Source: Nymphaea colorata
Lineage: Eukaryota > Streptophyta > Magnoliopsida > Nymphaeales > Nymphaeaceae
NCBI RefSeq assembly: GCF_008831285.2
Contig: NC_045147.1
Span: forward strand, 4,690,334 to 4,754,333
DNA length: 64,000 nucleotides
Direction: 5' to 3'
Shown: positions 1 to 12,200 of the stretch, piece by piece
Position numbering within the stretch: position 1 is the stretch's first letter
How the letters are laid out: each line of letters begins with the position of its first letter
Notes under the pieces: generated by a model
What the model was told of the DNA's origin: nothing
Seen by the model: the letters and a program-made list of their open reading frames with translations, nothing else
The model's database searches: none
Translations under genes and position numbers: made by a program

Positions 1-600
1 TTGAACTTCTACAAAACCATTTAAGAAGCATACTTTTTTTGGTTATCCTTGTTTCACTTGTACATTCTTCATAGCTGTCCTGTTTTGCTGTCTTCTCAAG
101 CATGCATGTTTTTACTTGTGCAACTGGTAATTGTGTTGTTTTGAAGTTCCCTAGATTGTGATGTTGCTCTTGATTCTCCTCTTATGATTTTATGAAGTTT
201 CAACATGCAATGCTGCAAGCAATACTTGAGAGAAATTAAGGTATGCACTTGTTTCTCTTCTCTACAGTGTTGTTCTTAAGATATCAACGAACTACAGCAA
301 TTTTTGGCAATGAATGCTGAAGGACTTTTTAATCAATAGATGCACATTGCCAAAAGAGCAGGGGTAGTTACTCATGGTCTTTGGAGATGATGGTGATGGT
401 ATGCTTAAAAGTGTGTACTACAAAAAAAGCTTGTGAAATTTATGTATCTATATGTCTTTGACTGGATTTCTATTATTTAGGATCGATATGTAAAGCACTC
501 ACAACATGATTTGTAACTTTTGAAATGTTTAGTTTCAAAATTTTCTTCTTAATGCATGGTCGCTCTCTCCCTCTCTTTCTTAATAACTTTTCTCCTTGAA
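1..600. other. No gene recognised
   Basis: AT-rich sequence without a coding signal. A pyrimidine-rich run lies near 562-590 and a short TA run near 601-611. Confidence 0.5.
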
Positions 601-639
601 TATATATATATAACCATTAGCAAATAAACTCATTTCATA

Positions 640-972
640 ATGGTTGTTACCATCGGGAATGAAGTCTTTAATTTTTGACGGTATTGGTCGGGAAAATATT
701 ATATTTCCTAATTGTTAGGAGTGTCAGGACAGCCTCTATTCCAACCGTAAATGAGCATACTTCCCGATGGTTTCAACTGGATTTTAAATTCCTGATGGCT
801 AAAACCGTTGAAAATAATAACCTTTTTTGCCGACGGCTTAAAGTGATGGCAGTATTTTTCCCGACAGAACTTTAGCTGACGGTCATTAGCCATCGGCAAT
901 TCCTTTACTGATAGCTCTGGCCGGTTTTTGCTGATGATTAGGACCATCAGGAAAACTTAAATTGTTGTAGTG
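640..972. mobile_element. CACTA-like element terminus with subterminal repeats
   Basis: This stretch repeats short motifs in both orientations that vary around CCGATGG/CCATCGG and CCGACGG (for example near 651, 830 and 890). Such repeats are typical of CACTA subterminal regions, where the transposase binds. It ends in TTGTTGTAGTG at 962-972, matching the complement of a CACTA terminal repeat (CACTACAA...). The other end was not found and may lie left of the window. No transposase ORF is associated, so this is a non-autonomous or truncated copy. Confidence 0.5.
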
Positions 973-1388
973 AAGGTTTGCATACAAAACCTTAACTGAC
1001 CTAGCAAGTATCACTACAAAAGTTGGTGACTCGTGTACATATAGCACACGAAAAGCGCAGGCACTTTCTTTCTTAATTAATTAATTTATAACTGAGAGTT
1101 ATCACTACAATTTGTAATAGATCATACAAAAGGACATAACCGGAAGTATCAAATTCTCAATTTCAATTAACTTGAAGGCCTTAAAATGGTGCAGCAATTG
1201 GTACGAACCAGCAATTGTTGTTTTAGCGAAAAAGAATGCTCACCAGTTTCCAACATCTACAAAGTGAAAAGAAAAAGAATATATATATTGCTTGTTTGGA
1301 AAAGCACTCGAGTAATATTAGATCGAGAAACCAGAGAAGAAGCATGAAGAATGTGCCGCAGGGTTATGGCACAAGGAGATGCAAAAGT
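973..1388. other. Spacer with two CACTACAA motifs
   Basis: No gene seen. CACTACAA occurs at 1012 and again at 1103, each of which could be the first bases of a CACTA-type terminal repeat, but no matching opposite ends were identified. Part of this stretch is presumably 3' flank of the minus-strand gene that follows. Confidence 0.3.
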
Positions 1389-1652
1389 TCAAGCACTTTG
1401 CTGACGACGAGAGAAATAGGAGAGCGATGGCGAGGGTGATGGGGATGAGGGCGACGGCGCATCCTGAGGGAAATCGGAGAGAGCGGCGGCGATCCTCTGC
1501 GCGCTGACGGTTCTGACTCTCCTGAGGGAGGAGAGTCTGTTCTTGAAGACGGCTGCGGATCTGGTGAAGATGAGGCAGACCAGGACCTGAACCAGCAGGA
1601 ATACCACCACCTTGACGACGACACCGCCGGTGATGAAGTCGTCTGCAGCCAT
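1389..1652 (-). CDS. Small one-pass membrane protein, uncharacterised plant family
   Basis: Single-exon ORF of 87 residues. The start chosen is the ATG at 1652-1650 (MAADDFITGG...) rather than the in-frame ATG five codons upstream, because the N-terminus then runs straight into the membrane segment. Residues about 9-31 form one hydrophobic helix (VVVKVVVFLLVQVLVCLIF). A basic stretch follows (KNRLSSLRRVRTVSAQR), then ALSDFPQD and a Ser/Pro-rich tail ending in SRRQQSA and a TGA stop. The layout (short N-terminus, one helix, basic Ser-rich region, ALSD-type motif) resembles a small uncharacterised plant protein family that I recall but cannot name. The basic side just after the helix suggests a cytosolic tail. 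Higher GC than the surroundings and a TATA box about 125 bp upstream support a real gene. No biochemical role can be assigned. A longer overlapping ORF in another frame of the same strand (1318-1887) is low complexity and judged a shadow. Confidence 0.6.
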   Translation of the reverse strand: MAADDFITGGVVVKVVVFLLVQVLVCLIFTRSAAVFKNRLSSLRRVRTVSAQRIAAALSDFPQDAPSPSSPSPSPSLSYFSRRQQSA

Positions 1653-1775
1653 TTGTCCCTGGATCATCGAACTTCTTCAGAGCTTTGATGGCAACCAGAG
1701 AGGATGGGTGGTGAGTGCGGTAAGAGATGGAAGGTTTAATCTGGTTCGATCTGTGGCTGAGCATTTGCAATTGAT

Positions 1776-1785
1776 CAATATATAG
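1776..1785 (-). promoter_or_regulatory. TATA box of the small membrane protein gene
   Basis: CTATATATTG on the minus strand, about 125 bp upstream of the chosen start codon. This would place transcription start near 1750 and give a leader of about 100 nt. A G-box core, CACGTG, lies further upstream at 1994-1999. Assignment is by position and consensus only. Confidence 0.4.
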
Positions 1786-2441
1786 GAGCTTGGAGTTGGC
1801 AGCTCCCTTGACTCGTCGAGGGGACAGATAGATCTGCCCCCCTGTCGATGCCTGCACCATCGATGCCGATATCCTGCCATTGGTCAATCTCCGGATGGCT
1901 ATGATCAGCTAGATCAGCCGCTTTCGGCTTCTCTTTCCTTCACCATGCATTTTTTACCTCCGTGTCAAACTTGGTCTTAAGTACAAGCGCAAACACGTGG
2001 TGTCTGTTAGATAAAGTAGGGGACCTAATGTCAAGAGCTGGAATGCATCTAAATACCACCATAATCCAAATCTAGTTACTTAAGTTCGGCAGAAAATGGA
2101 AAAGTTGGATTAGCATCCCGACTTCAGTTGCTAGCTACATATCTATGCGGTATTACTTAAGGCTTGCATTCTAATGGCTCGTTTCACTGGATGACACTAA
2201 AACCCTGCATGTCAAAATCTTGATTCTAGCACCAAAGCTGCAGGAGAAAATTTATTTTGGTGTTATAACCAGGACTCTATTGTAGTTCTAGCATCATTAG
2301 GTGGACTGAACTTTTCTTAATATGACAAAGTAAAACGGTATTGCATGTAAAAGATCAAATCTAATTCTAGTAATTAGCAAATTTGAATTTTGGCCTTCGG
2401 CCTTCAGAGGGCCAATCCAGAATTCCGGTCATCTGACGGGA

Positions 2442-2444
<3 letters not shown>
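1786..2444. other. Upstream region of the small gene, no further gene seen
   Basis: Contains the CACGTG G-box core at 1994-1999 on an AT-rich background. No coding signal was found. Confidence 0.35.

Positions 2445-2500
<56 letters not shown>
2445..2500. repeat. (TA)n microsatellite
   Basis: Uninterrupted TA dinucleotide run of about 28 units. The ORF that spans it (poly-Ile/Tyr) is an artefact of the repeat. Confidence 0.95.
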
Positions 2501-2503
<3 letters not shown>

Positions 2504-2951
2504 CTAAGATTTGACCGGAGCCAGACCCATTTTGTCCGCATCATCTACCGTAAAGGAGTAGATACTAACGACAAGCTCCATAATCAAGAAGGCAGGTGCC
2601 TTCTACTTAAATTCCATTAGGTAAAGAGTAGAAAAGTTCAACCATAGAATGCTGCTGCTGTGGCTGCTTGAGAATGGTTCAACTATAGGACCATATATGC
2701 TTACGCTTACACAGGATCGCTTTAAATATTCATGGGTTCTCATGTCGCCACCATTTGCTTTGTTTGGTCATCTGCAAGAAGAGAGACTTCCATCTTGCTT
2801 GGACATTTACTTTTAGGTTTAGAAATGGACTGGAGTACAGTCTGTTTTCCACCTTGGATTGACTAATTCGTGAATTTCATACATTTAGTTAAGCAACCAC
2901 CTGAACTCATCTTTGCTCCGTGCAGTTTAATTATATGCTTCAAAATAAGGC
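2501..2951. other. No gene recognised
   Basis: AT-rich sequence without a supported coding region or element boundary. Confidence 0.4.
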
Positions 2952-3355
2952 TAGAGATGTCAATATATCCCATTTGCATCAGATACCCGACCGAACCGTT
3001 CTGAAAAAATTGGATATGGAAAAAATTTCAATATCCGATTAAGAAATAAGATCGTGTACAGATTTAAGGATATGGATTCAGATCAGATTTATTCTTAAAC
3101 AAATATCATATATCTAATGCTCTTACATTTTGAAAATTGGTCAAATTTGGTTCAACATTCAGATTCGGATACGAATTTAAAAATTGGATTTAGGTTGTAA
3201 AATCAGATCTCAGATTTGGATTTAGATTCAGATTCATATATGACTTTTCTTTGTTTATATTCAAATCTAAATTTGAATCTGAATATGTGAATATCTAAAA
3301 AAGTAAATACAGTTAAGGGTATATCTGATTCGAATTCAATCCATTGACATCACTA
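2952..3355. mobile_element. hAT-type MITE (about 404 bp)
   Basis: Starts with TAGAGATGTCAAT and ends with ATTGACATCACTA, giving 13-bp terminal inverted repeats with one mismatch. The T-A-G first bases and the GATGTCAAT core are typical of small non-autonomous hAT elements in plants. The interior is AT-rich and repeats short GATTCAGAT/GGATTTAG-like words. No coding capacity. A clear 8-bp target duplication was not visible. Confidence 0.55.
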
Positions 3356-3363
3356 CTTAAGAT

Positions 3364-4189
3364 AGCAAGTGGAAATGCATGTGCACTCACACACTGTCAT
3401 GTACAGCTGCTGGATAAGCCTAATATAAACAAATTTTTAGCTTCACTCTGCTCCTATAACATGTTCATTAAAATATTTATTGTTTGTTTCTATAAAGGTA
3501 AATTGATGTGGTGTCATAGGAGTTCTTATACCTCGTTACGAAGAACATAGCTATGGGATGTATCTTTTGGACATAAAAATATGAATTCTCAATTCGCAAA
3601 GGCTATTCCACTGTGTGTGATAAGTGATTTGATTGTCAATACAACAAGAAACTCATATCTATCCTAAAATTACATGAACTAAAACTTGCTTTGTATTTAA
3701 AAAAATGCATGCAAATCACATCGATAAGGTTGGGTGAGCAAAAATGCGTGTCATTTATAAGAAAAAGAAAGCTACTGGCAGCCACAACTTGGAGGCATTA
3801 TACGTATCCACACATAGTCGTGCACTTCCACGACTGTCTCCCAGGCAAGCCTCCAATTGATTTTTCTTTTTATAAATCTAATTGTATTCATAGATAAAAA
3901 AACATTTAAAAATAAGAATTTCTAACTTATGTTTTATTAGTTGATTTTATGAGCTGATCAAGAAGGAAAAGAAAAATGTTAAGAGCAGATCCTACAAAAT
4001 CTTATAATTTATGCATCTTTTTTTCTTGATTTTTTGAATCCTAAAAAATTTAGAGTATTATATGGTTGAATTTATAAAAACAACATGGTGTTAGAGAGCC
4101 AGGATGTGTAACAGTTTGATGAGTCAAGATCCTTAGTGTTCTCCTTCTCTGTCAAACAATTAAAGGAGATGAAAAATGAACTTAATTAA
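3364..4189. other. No gene recognised
   Basis: Low-complexity AT-rich sequence. Short ORFs here (for example 3691-3897) show no recognisable domain. Confidence 0.4.
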
Positions 4190-4966
4190 ACAAAACCAAT
4201 GAATAAAGGTACCCACCTCCCAACAAGTGTCGAGAGAGGAAGAACAAAGTTTAAAACAAAAATCAAGTAGAAATAGTAGAAGGCCACGACAAATTCATCA
4301 AATTCTGATTGTGGTTAGCTCTTATGATGAGATAAACCTCCGTCCAAACCGTGGATGCAAGGGCTGAATGACTGTAGGCTGGATTCTAAAAAGAACATCA
4401 TTCCAACAATTCAATGACCACCAAAGATATTCCAGAGAAGCTTCCACCTTTTACATCTGCAAATATGCTATGGACAGATAATATTTTCTAGCAAAAGACC
4501 AAGCTGATACCGTGAGATTTGGGGTTCTCTATGTAGCAAGAAAGACTTGCTAAACCTTGCTATAGTACCAAAACAAGTGATGAGCGGATTTCTCATCCTG
4601 CCAACAAAGAGGCCAATAAGATGCAAGTTGTAAGACTCATTTCTTCGAAATTTCCTGCATTTGAACTTTGTCCATCAAAATGAACCAGGCATGTAATTGA
4701 GCTCTGGGCAGTGGTCCTCATCCCATAGCAATTGCTTAGGCAACATGCTTAGCATGGAAGGGAGTGAATGATACACATGAGATGGAGAATTTCCTTGATT
4801 ATCCTCCACCTAGAAAGAGTTGATCATCTCATGAAATGAGTTGGCCATTCGTTGAAATTGAGTTCAAAGTGACATCTATGCTAAAAACAAACGTAACACC
4901 TTTAAGGGAGGTAGAAATGTCCCATATGGAGAGAGTGTGACTAAAATACTATATTCATCTCTCAAT
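4190..4966 (-). pseudogene. LINE A: 3' part of ORF2 (zf-RVT region)
   Basis: Reading the minus strand gives a decayed zinc-binding RVT region with several stops. About 4560-4620 reads LASYWPLCWQDEKSAHHLFW, close to the C-x2-C...DEES-x2-HLF pattern of plant non-LTR retrotransposons. Downstream comes a tail like SLEYLWWSLNCWNDVLF. The segment continues the reverse transcriptase remnant at 8344-9072, from which it is separated by a hAT insertion. The 3' boundary is approximate. Confidence 0.6.
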
Positions 4967-5554
4967 CTACGTGACCGGGTACGTGTATTCAACCCACATA
5001 CCCACTTCGGAACGCCGGTATGTAGATTCAGGTATGGGTTGGATTGGGTCTGGGTTAGACCCGATTCGAACCAAAAAAATGTTCAATTTTATACCGAACT
5101 GAAGTTGAGCACTGCAGCCTCACCGGTGTTTTCTGCAACAGAGCTTTACCACAACTATGGCTGCTGGCGACGTCGATGTCTGGCGGCCCACAGCAACATC
5201 CAGTGGCAGCCGGCGGCAAGCAGATAAGTGTTTTTTTTCGATATCAGAACTTAGGGTTTCATTTTCTTGATTTGGGTTTTTTTTTTTCCGGATTTGGGGA
5301 TGTTTTTGGTGAAGATGGAACAGTTCACCATCGATCTTGTGCCTTAAGTCTTGTTCAAAGCTATGGATGATGGATTTAGCAGTCTTTAAAATTTTTGTGT
5401 ATGTGCAAGTTATAGTCTTGCGGCTCTTGCCTGATGTTCCATACAATCGACAAGGGAATCATGCACTAGATCTGTAGAAAATATGAGTAGTTGTGTTGTG
5501 TCTAGATCTACATAACAAAGATAACGTATACTTGGCAAGGGAATACCGATTATT

Positions 5555-5639
5555 TGAAGTCTATTTGCAGACACCAGTCGGCCTTCGGAGTCTATCTGCA
5601 GTCTCCAATCGGCCTTCGGAGTCTATCTATAGTCTCCAG
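5555..5639. repeat. 31-bp direct repeat in hAT leader
   Basis: Two adjacent near-identical 31-bp units (5578-5608 and 5609-5639), each containing CGGCCTTCGGAGTCTATCT, preceded by a degenerate partial copy from 5555. They lie upstream of the transposase start inside the hAT element. Confidence 0.75.
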
Positions 5640-5884
5640 TTATTCTACTGTAATTTACGATTCTAAACGTAAAAACATATCGATTATGAACTACTAGTGC
5701 AACAAAATTTTTTATTTTAAAAATACAAGTGATATTTGGATTCTCAATTCCATTTTTGTGCATGTTTGGTAACTTATTGACATATTCTTAGTATTGATTT
5801 TGTTGAACTACTGTGTCTTGTATTATTCCTTCAATTTTCTGTTCATTATAAGTTTCTTGCAATTTTTATTATTTTTAATGTAGT

Positions 5885-8117
5885 ATGGCGAACAAAGGAA
5901 AAGGAGTCTCTCAACCTACAAGTTCAAGTTGTGGATCTAGATCAACTACATCTACTGCACAGGAAGAATGACCATTATGGTCATACATAAAAGTAAAAGG
6001 GAAAGCTCTTGGAGGTGGTGGAAATGTTATTTTTGTTTGTTCTTTTTGTGGGATAGAGTCCAATGGATCATATAAAAGAGTGAAGACACATCTCTTAAAA
6101 ATAAAAGCACGAGAAATTCAAGTATGTAAAGAAATCACAAATGAGAGTTTGGATCAGTTGAAGAAAGAACAAGAAGTCTTTGAGAAAAAAAAAAGCATGG
6201 CATCATCTGGTTATATTGACATTGCTTCAATTTTACATGATGATGTTAATGATGATCTAAAAAAAAAAAAAGAAAAGTTGTGGATGTTACTCAGAAATCA
6301 ATTAAGGAGTCATTTAGTTTACAGCGAGAATTACATCTAAAAGTGATGACATTTTTCTATGCTAACTGCATACCATTTAATGTAGCTAAAAGTCCATATT
6401 GGAGAGATTTAGTTACATATATTGCAAATTGTAACTTGTCTGGGTGTGTTCCCCCAAGTTCTGAAGGGCTTCCCACTGTACTAGTAGAACAACAAAAGAC
6501 ACGAGCAAACAAATTGTTAGAGTATCAAAAGTTAACTTAGGAGCAACATGGAGTTTCTATTATTTCTTATGGCTGGACAGATTTGCAAAAGCACCCTCTT
6601 ATTAATTTCATTGCAACTTCAGCAAATAGACCAATTTTCTTGAAAGCAATAGATGCATCTGGCGAATACAAAAGGTGCTGAGTATTTGAAAGGATTGTTC
6701 ATGGAAATAATTGAAGAAGTGGGGGAAGATAAGGTTGTTCAAATAATTACAGACAATGCACCTGTATGCAGAGCAACTGGTATTGCGATAGAACATGATT
6801 ACCCTCATATCTTTTGAACTCCTTGCGCAGTCCATAGTTTAAATTTGGCTATAAAGAGTTTATGCAATTCACCAAGTAAAGAGCAAGATCCTCATGCTTA
6901 TGAATTATGTTCATGGATTGAAGACTTGGAAAATAATGTGAGGAACATCAGAAATTTCATAGTAAATCATCAACATGCACTTTTCATTTATAATAAGCAT
7001 TCAGATCTAAAATTGTTCAGAGTTGTAGACACAAGTTTTGCATCTTTAATTGTTATGGTCAAAAGGATGAAAAGGGTTAAAAGTACATTGATAAGTATGG
7101 TGACTGATGATGATTGAAATTTCTATCGTGCTGATGAAGATGACAAAGCTCAAGCAATCAAAAGACTGATTATTGATGACAAATGGCATGATAGAAACTT
7201 TTATTTTACTGCATTCACAGAGCTTGTTTGGGAGATGTTGAGAATTCTTGATTGTGATAATTCAACATTGCATTGTGTTTATGAGATGTAGGATACTATG
7301 ATTGAAAAAATTCAAGAGGTCATTTTTAAGCACAAGAAAAAAAAATATTGCACTTGAAGATTCAACATTTTTTTATCATGTGCATAAAATATTGATTGCA
7401 AGATGGGATAAAAGTAGTACTCCTCTTCAATGCATGGCACATTCATTGAATCCTAAATATTATGAAAAAAAGTGGCTTGCACAAGGTATTAGAAGAAACC
7501 CACCACATAAGGATCCAGAATTATCAAAAAACAAATTGGCATGTCTTAATATGATTTTTATTGATGTACATCAAAATTGCCAAGCTCATGATGAGTTTGC
7601 AAGGTTTTCTACAACAATTGGAGGAGATCTGTGAAACTATAGATAAAGATGATTATCCACTTATATCTTGGAGGATCAAACATGGACATGCTACTCTTCA
7701 ATACCTTGCTTTCAGATTGCTAGTTCAACCTGCTACATCGTCATGTTGTGAGAGAAATTGGAATACATATTCACAAATCCACACTATAAAATGAAATAAT
7801 CTCACAAGCAAACGTGCAGAAGATCTGGTTTATGTGCATTCTAACCTTCTGCTTCTATCATGAAACAAAGAAGAATGTAGGTAAATAAGTATATGATTTA
7901 TTGATTTAGACTCTTCTTATTCGATAGTATCATAATAATTACAATTTTTTTGTCTTTTAAGGAAGGAGAAACTAAAAATTGGGGCGTGAATGTTGAGGAC
8001 TTTAACTTAGAAGAAGACAATGAACTTGAAGCTGTTATTTCAAGATTCAAAGAACCTTCTATTCCATCAACATCTTCTAATGTGGAAGAAGAGGAGAACG
8101 ATTTGGGCATTATCTAG
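5885..8117 (+). pseudogene. Decayed hAT transposase
   Basis: Begins MANKGKGVSQPT at 5885 and hits a stop after about 28 codons (TGA near 5969). A BED-type zinc finger follows: PLWSYIKVKG, then FVCSFCG and a KRVKTHLL histidine region (about 5970-6130). After a frame change in an A-rich tract (about 6255-6280), the DDE/RNase-H-like core is visible: SYGWTD near 6560, the catalytic-type ITDNAP at about 6750, and CAVHSLNLAI near 6830. The C-terminal dimerisation motif is clear at 7690-7790: HGHATLQYLAFRLL, then QPATSSCCERNW. An acidic tail after a probable intron (AG at about 7960) ends at 8115-8117. Several stops and shifts make it non-functional. hAT transposases cut and paste DNA in the nucleus; only a dead relic remains here. 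Confidence 0.8.
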
Positions 8118-8343
8118 AATGATGAGTATAAACAATGTTTTGTGATAAACAATGTTTTGTTTGAGACTTTCTAACGAGATTTTAAGAGTGAACTATTAAT
8201 GTTTTTTTTTTATTTTATCATTTTTTAGAATATAAAATTTGTTGTACCCACGTACCCACAATTTTCAAAATTGTTGTGTCTAAACCTATACCGCCGTACT
8301 CGCACGTGTACCATACCCACACCCATGTGACATAACCCTCAAT

Positions 8344-9072
8344 AGAACAACACAATAAGAGTTGGAGTTGAGTAGTCCATGCTATCTTTTGAGAATGTGC
8401 GGTAAGCTTTTCTGCAAATTAGGAATATTGAGTCCTCCTTTGTTTGAGGGTAAAGTATGAGTAGGCGCAACAACACTATGTCACTTTCTTGATTCTAAAG
8501 GTGGGTCATTCTGAAAGAATTGAAGAAGAATTGAGGAAACGTCCTTGGAGATGTTGACTGGAATAGGTAAAAATGAAGCCATATATAGAGGAACTAGTTA
8601 AAGCACATAATATGTCAATGTCATATGACCTATCATAGATAGGTATTTGCTAGTCCAACTGAGCCATCTGCTTTTGATTTTAACCACCATTGGCTGCCAA
8701 TTTGTACATTTGGTTATTTTCACTTGCAAAGGGAGATCCAAATTAATGACTGATAGATTGTAATGTCCGCAGTTAAAAATAATCATGACAATATAACATA
8801 GAGAACAGTTTGAGAATCAATAAGCGGCGAGACATTTGGTGGATGTTAGCTTGGCCGAAGATAAGAATATCATCTACATATTGCAATTTATTACAATGAG
8901 AAGACCCAACGCTAGGTGCCTCGATATATTCTGATTGTAATGTAAGCTCAAATAATACTGCTAGTGCTTCTGAGGCAATGTTAAAAGGGAGAGGGAAAGT
9001 GAGCATCCCTAGCTTAATCATCCCTGCATGTGAAAAGTTTCATTGGCTTCTCACTAAGTGAGATAGTGATTC
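8344..9072 (-). pseudogene. LINE A: reverse transcriptase C-terminal half
   Basis: Minus-strand reading gives the RT palm and thumb of a plant LINE: LPFNIASEALAVLF, then the catalytic box LQYVDDILIFGQ (near 8880), then LDLPLQVKITK and WLSWTSKYLSMIGHMTL, equivalent to the conserved LGLPL...W....LS.GGR.TLI segment. The upstream fingers and endonuclease are missing, so this copy is truncated at about 9072 next to LINE B. Its downstream part lies beyond the hAT insertion at 4190-4966. Confidence 0.75.
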
Positions 9073-9229
9073 TTGCCTAAGAGACCAAATCATCAAACCA
9101 ATGGACCCATCTGCACTCAAAGCCCATGTAAGAAAGCACCTCAAACAGAAAGGGCCAGCAAGCCGAATCAAAATTTTTTTGATGCAAATCTGCTGGGAGA
9201 TGGAACCCCCATCTTATTGCTTAAAGAAA

Positions 9230-12200
9230 AGAATCAAAAAATACAAAATAAAAACAAATGGAACCTACACCTTGGCATCAACAAGCTAGATGCCAAGAAA
9301 AAATAGTTCCTTCTCATCTCATAATTTATAGCCAACATACAAAACATTGATTGTATGCCAATCAACATGACAACTTGATAATCACACCTTAGGCATACTG
9401 TCCAAATGAGGAATGCAGCTTTTATGATTCCAAACCAGAATGTCCTGTTTGCAACACCTTCTCCATGATAGAGAGCAGAAGACAATTGGCAGGGTCCCAA
9501 CTTGATTAGGACATCGATCCCTCAACCAAATAATAATCTCACTAATCATTCATCTCTTCCTGCTAGAATACCAGCTCACCCCTGGAATACCAGCTCACCC
9601 CTGTGAAGATCCAAACAATCTTGTGCATATTCTGCAGAATTATTCTTGCAGAAAAAACAAACCGTCTCCCATATCAAAAGAAGGCCATAGATCAGGCCTG
9701 ACAACAAAGGTTGTCCAAAGAATTCTTGTCTCTCCACTACTTTGGCCTATGGTGCATTGCATGTAACATATTTTATATTCTTTCAAATGGCATTACAAGC
9801 GGCCACATATGTCCTCCCTATTATCATGACAGAGGGCATACTTTGATATTTTCATAAGTACCACATTGTCATTTGAAAATAAAGACGCCAACTCTTACAA
9901 AACCATTTCAGCTGAAATTTTTTTTTTTCGCCATCATTGTCAAGTTTCTAAAACATTGCCTCTAGTTTTCACATGACAACCAAACTTCAAACTGATAAAA
10001 TGCTAGGCTTTTTTGGCTGGTTCAGACTTCAGAAACATGTGACTACTACTTTCCTCCTCCTTATAACAGACAAGACAACATTTGGCCACCGAAATTCCAA
10101 AAGTGTTTCAATTTGTCAGGGGTTAGAATTCCACCCTTCATGGCCAAATGCAGCATCCATTTCCCTCTCAGATTTGCAAAAGTGCACTGAACAGCTGCCA
10201 AATTCTGATTAGAAGGCCTCTTCACTCTAATTATATCATAGATCTGCATCCGTTTGAGATATTTCATGTATGCACCATTCCATAAAAGACAATCCTTTCT
10301 TTCTTGAAATTGGAAAACCTTAACAATATGCTTAATCCAGATAGATTCCAGAGATCAATGAAGCTTTCTAGAGTACTTCTGCATCATCTCAAAGATACTG
10401 CAACTCCAAAACCTCTTGCTATTACAAAAATTGTTATTTTTAGGGAGATAATGAATAATGCCCCAACCCCATTGGTCAAACCAAAATTTTATTTTCATAC
10501 CACTTCCAACTTCCCAGCTCACCATACAACTAATCTCATCCCACCCCCAACGCAAACTCTTCTAGCACCAAGAATGAGAGGCTTTATTTCTGACATGCCA
10601 TAAACTCCCTCTAGTCATCTACTTCCTCTTAACAACCTTGCCTAAAGATAATTACCTAAGGTGGCCCTGAAAAGCCAAATAAATCATATTATCTAGGTTA
10701 CGTAAATGAAGATCTATCAGTCCTTCACCACCCTCTTCCTTCTTACTACACATCTCCTGCCAGCTAACAAGGTGAATTTTCTTAAAAACTATATTTTTCA
10801 CCCTAGAAAAAACCTATTACATTTTATGACTAGCAGATTTATAACCTCATTTGGCAATCTAAATGCCATTAACAAAAAGTCCACAATCTAGAGAATAATG
10901 TATCACTAGGCAGATTCTATTTGTAAGTGCTAAATGATTCCTTTTTCAAGCTGATAGCCGACTGTTAACCTTCTCAACTAGAGTATCACAAAGTTCGCTT
11001 GTCAGTTCACCCAAGAAGAGAGGCAAACCCAAGTAAACCATAGGGAGATTGGATTTCTTCCAACCCAACTCAGAAATCAACCAGGTTGATATATCATTTT
11101 CAATATGAAAGGGGATAGTCAATGATTTTAAAGGGACTAACAACATGACCAATCGTATCAACCAGTTCACTAAGAGTATCTCTTAAAGAGTTGACTGAGT
11201 CTAACTCAGCCTTGGAAATAATAATCATGTCATCTGCATAAAACATACTAGGCTGGAAAGCTACCTCCCCAATCCCTTAGGGAGCTTAATTCGCTCCATT
11301 GTTTTCTCTTATTTTAATCTTTCAAAAAATATTTCAATAGCAAATATAAAAAGCAGTGGGGACACTTGATCCCCTTGCTGAATTCCTCTTTGAATTACAA
11401 AAAACTGACCCTTAGCGACCATTAATAACTATAGCATAGGTTGTCATAGACACACAACACATTACCCTCTTGACCCAACTAGGAGCAAAACCCAAATGAT
11501 GGAAGGCTTTGCTTAAAAAACTCAATCCAAGCATATCATAAGCTTCAACTATATATATAGCCTTAGAAGCAAAGAACGGTCCCATCCATGCTCATTGCCA
11601 TTTATAACCCCGTAGGCCATTAAGATTAGGCCTTGAATGAGTCTATTGCTGACAGAAGCACTTTGGTCATCACTCTCAATACAAGCAGCTATACTCTTTA
11701 GACAAAGGGCTATAATCTTAGTAACGACTTTATAGATCACATTAAATAACATTGTTGGAAAAAAGTCTTTAGTTATTGGGCCTCTTAAAATTTTGGAATC
11801 AACGCAAATATGAGATTTTGTTGACTGACCTGACTATTTTACCAGTTTTAGAGAAATCTCTAACTGCATGAGCAAGGTCCTTTCCAACTTTCCGCTAGTA
11901 TTTTTTAAAGAAGTCAATGGTAAACGCATTTGGCCCATGAGCAGTACCATTTTTCATGTCAAAAATGGCAATTTTAACTGCATTCAAGTCTACTAGTCTC
12001 AGTAAAGAAGCATTATCTAGTGAGGATACATCTACTCCCTTCATAATATTGGAAAGAAACTCACCATCATCATTCAGATCTCAAAAAATCAGAAAAATAC
12101 TATTTGCAAGCCTGGTGAACAACTTCCTCACCACTAACAGTAGCTCCATTAATTTCAGTGCTAGACAACTTCTTTTTCACCTCTTTCATTTTTATGCAAG

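Larger units (their letters stand above)
4967..8335 (+). mobile_element. hAT transposon, about 3.4 kb, inserted in LINE A
   Basis: The element carries a decayed hAT transposase gene and is flanked by CTCTCAAT (4959-4966) and CCCTCAAT (8336-8343), a probable 8-bp target duplication with one difference. The left end CTACGTGACCGGGTACG and the complement of the right end (TTATGTCACATGGGTGTGG) form a degenerate terminal inverted repeat. Similar GGGTACGTGGGTA-like words recur in both subterminal regions. An 8-bp duplication is the hAT hallmark. LINE A sequence resumes on both sides, so the insertion is younger than the LINE. Confidence 0.75.

Noticed and set aside
1318-1887. 189-codon minus-strand ORF overlapping the small membrane-protein gene
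   Set aside because: Low-complexity Ser/Arg/His-rich text in a different frame. The 87-residue frame has a coherent membrane-protein layout, and the TATA box lies inside the upstream half of the longer ORF.
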